Shown here piece by piece: positions 59,345-64,000 of a DNA stretch of 64,000 bases. Below the pieces are notes generated by a model, which ran no database searches, was not told the DNA's origin, and was given only the letters and a program-made list of their open reading frames with translations. The stretch spans positions 1-64,000 of the forward strand of contig JAXMCV010000005.1 of the NCBI GenBank assembly GCA_046349215.1, written 5' to 3'. Position 1 is the first letter of the stretch; each line of letters starts with the position of its first letter. Made by a program: the position numbers and the translations under genes. The stretch comes from JAJXWB01 sp046349215 (GTDB lineage: Bacteria; Pseudomonadota; Alphaproteobacteria; Rhizobiales; Beijerinckiaceae).

Positions 59345-60076
59345 TCATACGAGCCCAAGCCTGAACGCGCGCGCGACCAGATGTGTCTTGCTGCAGGCGT
59401 TCAGCTTTCGGCGCAGGGACCGGAGGTGCTTGTCGACCGCATGTTCGGAGACGGCGAGGATTTCGCCGATCTCCCATTCGGTCTTGCCCTCGCAGGTCCA
59501 GCGCAGCACGTCGGTTTCGCGGGCCGTCAGCGCCGGCGCCTGCTCATGCGCGCCAGCCAGGCAGATCGCCCTTGCGACGGCGTATTGCGCAACCAGAGCC
59601 ATTCGACCCAAGGCCGCGTCGGGGCAATCGATGCGCGCGCCCCCGGTGGAAATCACCGCCGTTGCGCCGTCGGGCATCGGAAACATGAACGTGAAGCCGT
59701 CGCTCATGCCGCAGGCCCGTGCGCCGTTCATGATCGCCAGTTCCGACCTCGTGCATCCCGAGGCGAAGGCTTCGCTCCAGCGCACGGCGTTGTAGGGGCC
59801 GCGGCCGCGGCGAAACACGGGATCGATGCGGAAATAGTTCCGGCTGACGTATTCCTCGAGCCAATCGCGCGGCCAACGGTCGAGCAACACACTGCGGCGC
59901 TGGACGCTGGAGGAGCAGAAGGTCGGCAGCGATGCGGGGAAAAGCGCGGCGGCGGACCATTCCACGCCGTATTCGCCCAGTATCTTCCCGAGCGCGTCCG
60001 CAAGTCGGCCGGAGGTGCGGGCCCCATCCAGCAGTCGCAAGTCGTCGTAGCTGTCTCGTAATGAATTCGCGGCCAT
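59345..60076 (-). CDS. LuxR-family regulator with autoinducer-binding domain (LuxR solo)
   Basis: A 243-residue regulator. The N-terminal acyl-homoserine-lactone-binding domain keeps the signature residues: Trp and Tyr in RDWLEEYVSRNYFRIDPV, the Asp in RIDPV, and Trp in YNAVRWSEAF. The C-terminal HTH is LTARETDVLRWTCEGKTEWE followed by HAVDKHLRSLRRKLN. No luxI-type synthase is in the window, so it is a solo that may sense signals made elsewhere or by other organisms. Confidence 0.88.
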   Translation of the reverse strand: MAANSLRDSYDDLRLLDGARTSGRLADALGKILGEYGVEWSAAALFPASLPTFCSSSVQRRSVLLDRWPRDWLEEYVSRNYFRIDPVFRRGRGPYNAVRWSEAFASGCTRSELAIMNGARACGMSDGFTFMFPMPDGATAVISTGGARIDCPDAALGRMALVAQYAVARAICLAGAHEQAPALTARETDVLRWTCEGKTEWEIGEILAVSEHAVDKHLRSLRRKLNACSKTHLVARAFRLGLV

Positions 60077-60221
60077 GAGGCGGAAATCGAATCGTCCTGC
60101 GACCGACGATAGTTTCGAACTGCGAAATTGTCAGTCGAGACGAAAGCGCCGGCCCGGCCCTTGCGGGCGGAGCCGGCGTCCACGCGCGCCTCGCCGAGGG
60201 GGCTTAGGGCGCGACGCTGCG

Positions 60222-60419
60222 TCACATGCGATCGAAATAATCGTCGACCGATTTCCTGGCTTGGTCCTTGGTGTAGCCGTAGCGCTCCTGGATCTTGCCC
60301 TCGAGCTGCTCGCGCTTGCCGTCGATCTGGCTGATGTCGTCGTCGGTGAGCTTGCCCCACTGTTCCTTGACCTTGCCGGTCATCTGTTTCCACTCGCCCT
60401 TGATCTGATCCCAGTTCAT
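60222..60419 (-). CDS. CsbD-family stress protein
   Basis: A 65-residue CsbD-like protein: NWDQIKGEWKQMTGKVKEQW, LTDDDISQIDGKREQLEGKI and a basic end. Members are general-stress proteins of unknown mechanism. The region up to eno (60420-60630) holds no other gene that I can support. Confidence 0.93.
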   Translation of the reverse strand: MNWDQIKGEWKQMTGKVKEQWGKLTDDDISQIDGKREQLEGKIQERYGYTKDQARKSVDDYFDRM

Positions 60420-60630
60420 CGGTCTCTCCGTTCCGGTTGATGGATGAACCGCCCGTCCGTCCTCTCCAGCGCGAGAGGGAGGATCGCGGTCGCGGTCGCG
60501 CTGATGGGGCTGTGAACGTCCGCCCGCGCCGAAAGTTCCGCCCGCGGCGCGCCCGCCGCTCCTTCCCCCTGCCGCGTTTGCGGCGTAAAAGGCGCGCGCA
60601 AGTCAGCCAGATTCCTTCCCGAGGCCGCTC

Positions 60631-61914
60631 ATGACCGAAATCATCGACATCCACGCCCGCGAAATCATGGATTCCCGCGGCAATCCGACCGTCGAGGTCG
60701 ATGTGACGCTGTCCGACGGCTCGTTCGGCCGCGCCGCCGTTCCCTCGGGCGCCTCGACCGGCGCCCACGAGGCGGTGGAACTGCGCGACGGCGACAAGAA
60801 AAGGTTCCTCGGCAAGGGCGTCCAGAAAGCGGTCGCATCGGTCAACAACGAGATCGCCGATGCTATCGTCGGCATGGATTCGGAAGACCAGATCGCCATC
60901 GACGAGGCGATGATCGCCCTCGACGGAACGCCCAACAAGGCCAAGCTCGGCGCCAACGCCATCCTCGGCGTGTCGCTCGCCAATTCCAAGGCCGCGGCTG
61001 ACGCCGCCGGCCTGCCGCTGTGGCGCTATGTCGGCGGCGCGCACGCCCGCACGCTGCCCGTGCCGATGATGAACATCGTCAACGGCGGCGCCCATGCCGA
61101 CAATCCGATCGACTTCCAGGAATTCATGATCCTGCCGGTCGGCGCGCCGTCTTTGAAGGAAGCCGTGCGCTGGGGCGCGGAAATCTTCCACACGCTGAAG
61201 GGGGCGCTGAAGAAGCAGGGCCACAACACCAATGTCGGCGACGAGGGCGGCTTCGCCCCGAACCTGCCTTCTGCGGAAGCGGCGCTCGATTTCTGCATGC
61301 AGGCGATCGAGCAGGCGGGCTTCAAGGCCGGCGCCGACGTGGCGCTCGGTCTCGACTGCGCCTCCACCGAATTCTTCAAGAACGGCGCCTACGATTACGA
61401 AGGCGAGAAGGTGAAGCGCTCGATCGCCGAGCAGGTCGACTATCTCGCCAAGCTCGTCGCCGCCTATCCGATCGTGACGATCGAGGACGGCATGGCCGAG
61501 GACGACTGGCAGGGCTGGAAGCTCCTGACCGACAAGATCGGTTCGAAGTGCCAGCTCGTCGGCGACGATCTTTTCGTCACCAACGTCACGCGCCTGTCGC
61601 GCGGCATCAAGGAGCACATCGCCAATTCGATCCTCGTCAAGGTCAACCAGATCGGCTCGCTGACCGAGACGCTCGCCGCCGTCGAGATGGCGCAGCGCGC
61701 CGGCTACACCGCCGTCATGTCGCACCGCTCCGGCGAGACGGAAGACGCGACCATCGCCGACCTCGCGGTCGCCACCAATTGCGGGCAGATCAAGACCGGC
61801 TCGCTCGCCCGCTCCGACCGGTTGGCGAAATACAACCAGCTCATCCGCATCGAGGAGGAGTTGGGCAACCAGGCGCGCTACGCTGGACGAGCGGCGCTGA
61901 AGGCGCTGGCGTAA
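60631..61914 (+). CDS. eno: Enolase
   Basis: A 427-residue phosphopyruvate hydratase that converts 2-phosphoglycerate to phosphoenolpyruvate. Motifs are SGASTGAHEAVELRDGD, NIVNGGAHADNPIDFQEFM, TIEDGMAEDDW with a metal ligand, QLVGDDLFVTN, the catalytic Lys in ILVKVNQIGSLTE, and SHRSGETED. It ends 12 bp before a terminator. Confidence 0.98.
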   Translation: MTEIIDIHAREIMDSRGNPTVEVDVTLSDGSFGRAAVPSGASTGAHEAVELRDGDKKRFLGKGVQKAVASVNNEIADAIVGMDSEDQIAIDEAMIALDGTPNKAKLGANAILGVSLANSKAAADAAGLPLWRYVGGAHARTLPVPMMNIVNGGAHADNPIDFQEFMILPVGAPSLKEAVRWGAEIFHTLKGALKKQGHNTNVGDEGGFAPNLPSAEAALDFCMQAIEQAGFKAGADVALGLDCASTEFFKNGAYDYEGEKVKRSIAEQVDYLAKLVAAYPIVTIEDGMAEDDWQGWKLLTDKIGSKCQLVGDDLFVTNVTRLSRGIKEHIANSILVKVNQIGSLTETLAAVEMAQRAGYTAVMSHRSGETEDATIADLAVATNCGQIKTGSLARSDRLAKYNQLIRIEEELGNQARYAGRAALKALA

Positions 61915-61925
61915 CAGGATCGCTG

Positions 61926-61957
61926 AAGGCCGGCCCTCGGGCCGGCCTTTTTCTTTT
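61926..61957 (+). terminator. Rho-independent terminator after eno
   Basis: AGGCCGGCCC-TC-GGGCCGGCCT followed by TTTTCTTTT. It is a textbook intrinsic terminator 12 bp after the eno stop. Confidence 0.92.
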
Positions 61958-61976
61958 GAATCGCAGCGGGTGAGAT

Positions 61977-62741
61977 ATGCGGGATTTTCGGCTGGTCGGC
62001 CTTTCGATTGCATTCGCCGCCGCGCTCGCCGCGCCGTCGCCGGCCCAGCAGGCCAGCGGCCCGAGCTTCGATTGCGCGCGCGCCGCCGCGCCGGATGAAA
62101 AGCAGATCTGCGCGGACGAGAAGCTCGCCGAACTCGACCGCGTCGAGAACGCCGCCTACCGGCAGGCGATGAACGCGGCGCCGGCGCAGGGCTTCACGAA
62201 GCAGGAGACGCAGAAGGACCGCAAGGGCTTCGCGAAGGATTCGCTCGCCGACCGGCGCGCCTGCGGGGCGGCGGCGATCTGCATTCTCGACGCGCAGGTC
62301 GCGGCGATCGATTATTTCTCGAAGAACGGCTCGACGATCGCGGTCCCGCCGTGGGTCGGCGACTATCGCCAGACCTATGCGAGGCAGCATCCCGAAATCG
62401 TCGGCGCAGCGCTGCCGAAGGCGCTCGGCCATTGCGTGCGCGCGAAGATCACGTCGCTCACCGACCGCGCCGGCGATCCGCTGAAGCCGAAACCGCCCGG
62501 ACTCGGCGCCGACAACGTCGTGGTGGTCGACTACACGCACGGCGGCCACGGCGTGTCCTACGAATACGATGCGCAGGCGGCGCAGGCGCGCGTCGGCGAC
62601 GAGGTTTTGCTGTGCCTGTCGTCCATCCCGCGCGATTGTCCGCCGGGCGACGATCGCGGGCGCTTCTATTCGGCGACCGACCTGCGCACCGGCGGCTCGT
62701 GGATGCTGCTGGATTCCCAGCACATGTGCGGCGGCGCGTAA
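61977..62741 (+). CDS. LprI-N-terminal-domain (DUF1311-like) exported protein
   Basis: A 254-residue protein with a signal peptide (LSIAFAAALAAPSPAQQ). Residues 30-110 form a lysozyme-inhibitor LprI N-terminal-like domain (FDCARAAAPDEKQICADEKL, AELDRVENAAYRQAM) with four paired cysteines. The C-terminal 140 residues are unknown, with four more cysteines. Lysozyme inhibition is known for LprI of mycobacteria; here it is only suggested. Confidence 0.82.
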   Translation: MRDFRLVGLSIAFAAALAAPSPAQQASGPSFDCARAAAPDEKQICADEKLAELDRVENAAYRQAMNAAPAQGFTKQETQKDRKGFAKDSLADRRACGAAAICILDAQVAAIDYFSKNGSTIAVPPWVGDYRQTYARQHPEIVGAALPKALGHCVRAKITSLTDRAGDPLKPKPPGLGADNVVVVDYTHGGHGVSYEYDAQAAQARVGDEVLLCLSSIPRDCPPGDDRGRFYSATDLRTGGSWMLLDSQHMCGGA

Positions 62742-62747
62742 GCCGGC

Positions 62748-62999
62748 TCAGGGGCGCAGCCAGCCGAAGATCGCGACGGCGAGGCCCGAAAGCAGGAACA
62801 TGACCTGCAGGCAGACCTGAATCCAGAAGCTCACCGGCTCGGTCTTTCGGTCTGCGACCCAGCGCCACCAGTTCAGCAGATCCGAATTGTGCCCCCGGAT
62901 CTTTCCGTCGCGAAACGCGCCCCGCAGCATGCGCGCGCAATCCACGACCACAAGAGCCCCTACGATCCGCGCCAGCACCTGGGTGAGGAAGAAATCCAT
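62748..62999 (-). CDS. Small membrane protein of unknown function
   Basis: An 83-residue protein with two hydrophobic helices: LTQVLARIVGALVVVDCARML at the N-terminus (in parts) and IQVCLQVMFLLSGLAVAIFG at the C-terminus. Between is a charged loop with WWRWVADRKTEPVSFW. I do not recognise a family. It is downstream of the aldo/keto reductase gene in the same direction. Confidence 0.65.
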   Translation of the reverse strand: MDFFLTQVLARIVGALVVVDCARMLRGAFRDGKIRGHNSDLLNWWRWVADRKTEPVSFWIQVCLQVMFLLSGLAVAIFGWLRP

Positions 63000-63044
63000 G
63001 CGGCGATCCGTTCGACCGATGATCGCGCGCGGAACGGCCGAGGT

Positions 63045-63881
63045 CTAGTACATTGCCAGCCGGGTCTTGCGGCGCGGGGCGGGGAAGGCGCGGTCGATGG
63101 CCGCGCGATCCTCCGCGTCGAGCGCAATCGTCAACGCCTTCGCATTCGCCTCGACATGCGCGGGCGAAGACGCCTTCGGAATGGCGATCGCGTTGGGCTG
63201 CGCCAGCAGGAAGGCGAGCGCGATTTGGGCCGCCGTCGCGCCGTGCTTCTCGGCGATCGGCAGGAGCGCGCCGGCGCGCGCGAGATCGCCGCGGTCGAGC
63301 GGGCTGTAGGCCATCAGCGGGATGGTTCGCGCCGCCATCCAGAGCGCGAGATCGAATTCCGGCCCACGCTGGCCGAGATTGTAGAGCACCTGGTTGCAGG
63401 CGCAGGCCGATCCGCCGGGCGCCGCGACGACGTGCTCCATCTCGTCGAGATCGAAATTGCTGACGCCCCAGCGCAGGATCTTGCCGTCCGATTTCAGCTT
63501 CTCGAAACCGCGGATCGTTTCTTCGATCGGATGTGGGCCGGCCCAATGCAGCAGATAAAGGTCGAGGCGGTCGGTCTTCAGCCGCTTCAGGCTGCGTTCG
63601 CAGGCGGCCGCCACGCCGGCGCGGCTGGCATTGTGCGGATAGACTTTCGAGACGAGAAAGACCTCGTCGCGCCGGCCTGAAATCGCCTCGCCGACGAGGC
63701 TTTCGGCCGCGCCCTCGCCGTACATTTCGGCGGTGTCGATCAGCGTGAGACCGAGGTCTAGACCCATCTTCAGCGCGCGGATTTCGTCGGCGCTGTGCGA
63801 CGAATCTTCAGCGATTTCCCACGTGCCCTGGCCGAGCGCGCAGACTTCGGCGCCGTCGGGAAAGCGAATGCGCGTGGTCAC
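63045..63881 (-). CDS. Aldo/keto reductase
   Basis: A 278-residue NADPH-dependent oxidoreductase with the AKR tetrad visible: Asp and Tyr in LIDTAEMYGEGAAE, Lys in VFLVSKVYPHN and His in LYLLHWAGPHP. AQIALAFLLAQPNAIAIPKAS is the cofactor-binding end, given in parts. The start is GTG at 63881 in a GTGA overlap with the upstream gene's stop. Confidence 0.93.
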   Translation of the reverse strand: MTTRIRFPDGAEVCALGQGTWEIAEDSSHSADEIRALKMGLDLGLTLIDTAEMYGEGAAESLVGEAISGRRDEVFLVSKVYPHNASRAGVAAACERSLKRLKTDRLDLYLLHWAGPHPIEETIRGFEKLKSDGKILRWGVSNFDLDEMEHVVAAPGGSACACNQVLYNLGQRGPEFDLALWMAARTIPLMAYSPLDRGDLARAGALLPIAEKHGATAAQIALAFLLAQPNAIAIPKASSPAHVEANAKALTIALDAEDRAAIDRAFPAPRRKTRLAMY

Positions 63882-64000
63882 GCCGCTGCCTTCGCCGCGG
63901 CGATGCGGCGGCCGATGACGATCCGGAACACCGCGTACTGGATCGCGAAGGCCAGAACCTTCGCGGCCGGCGCGACGCCGAAAACGAAGGCGCCCCAGAG
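63878..64000 (-). CDS. C-terminal end of a membrane protein (cut by window edge)
   Basis: The last 40 codons of a gene that enters from the right edge. The visible part is one hydrophobic helix (LWGAFVFGVAPAAKVLAFAI) and a basic tail (GRRIAAAKAAA). The stop TGA overlaps the GTG start of the aldo/keto reductase, so they form an operon. The family cannot be named from this piece. Confidence 0.6.
   Translation of the reverse strand, partial: LWGAFVFGVAPAAKVLAFAIQYAVFRIVIGRRIAAAKAAA

Noticed and set aside
59728..62013. 761-residue minus-strand open frame over enolase
   Set aside because: It covers eno on the opposite strand and out-of-frame LuxR sequence. No family pattern is seen.

Overview
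The window is GC-rich chromosomal DNA from an alphaproteobacterium. The markers are a heme A synthase of the CtaA/COX15 type, an NDUFA12-type complex I subunit, DUF2842 and DUF2155 proteins, a B12-dependent ribonucleotide reductase (nrdJ), a group III truncated haemoglobin and a LuxR solo. Hyphomicrobiales (Rhizobiales) fits best, but there is no rRNA or other phylogenetic marker that fixes the genus. No tRNA, rRNA or CRISPR array was found.

Layout. (1) 1-3960: end of a small integrated island. A patatin-like phospholipase (cut by the window edge) and a DUF2188 protein diverge from an XRE repressor and an ImmA/IrrE metallopeptidase, followed by a P4-type integrase that abuts a 5'-truncated aldose 1-epimerase remnant. 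(2) 4363-12261: folD, a Crp/Fnr regulator, a PotABC-like ABC importer without its binding protein, an AsmA-like protein and 3-ketoacid CoA-transferase (scoAB). (3) 12377-17151: an RND efflux pump with its adaptor, and a DUF423 membrane protein. (4) 17212-31379: a Wzx/Wzy-type exopolysaccharide locus with acyltransferase, polymerase, phosphoglycosyltransferase, glycosyltransferase, export lipoprotein, chain-length protein, GNAT, deacetylase, flippase and FkbM methyltransferase. (5) 31476-39469: housekeeping and small exported proteins, ctaA, metY, a periplasmic peroxiredoxin, an intradiol dioxygenase, and two paralogous Cys-rich exported proteins.

(6) 39589-43392 is the most unusual part. An exported protein made of fourteen 14-residue repeats, preceded by an ECF-type promoter, lies upstream of an anti-sigma-like membrane protein whose periplasmic tail is a degenerate copy of the same repeat module. 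Next come a DUF3095 cyclase-like protein and a second copy of the nrdJ promoter and leader RNA, here placed in front of a 27-codon hydrophobic ORF. (7) 43393-50600 is a mobile-element pile-up: an IS66 element with an exact 8-bp target duplication, an IS21 element, an AT-richer orphan gene, and inverted arrays of an AGTTTGTCC motif that look like the ends of another transposon.

(8) 50625-64000: nrdJ with its leader, an NDUFA12 subunit, a DUF2155 protein, a double alpha/beta-hydrolase with non-serine nucleophile elbows, truncated haemoglobin, queF, a LuxR solo, CsbD, enolase, an LprI-like protein and an aldo/keto reductase.

The leading candidates for undescribed biology are the repeat protein/anti-sigma pair and the duplicated nrdJ leader with its tiny ORF. 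The patatin/DUF2188/XRE/ImmA cassette is a plausible defence module.
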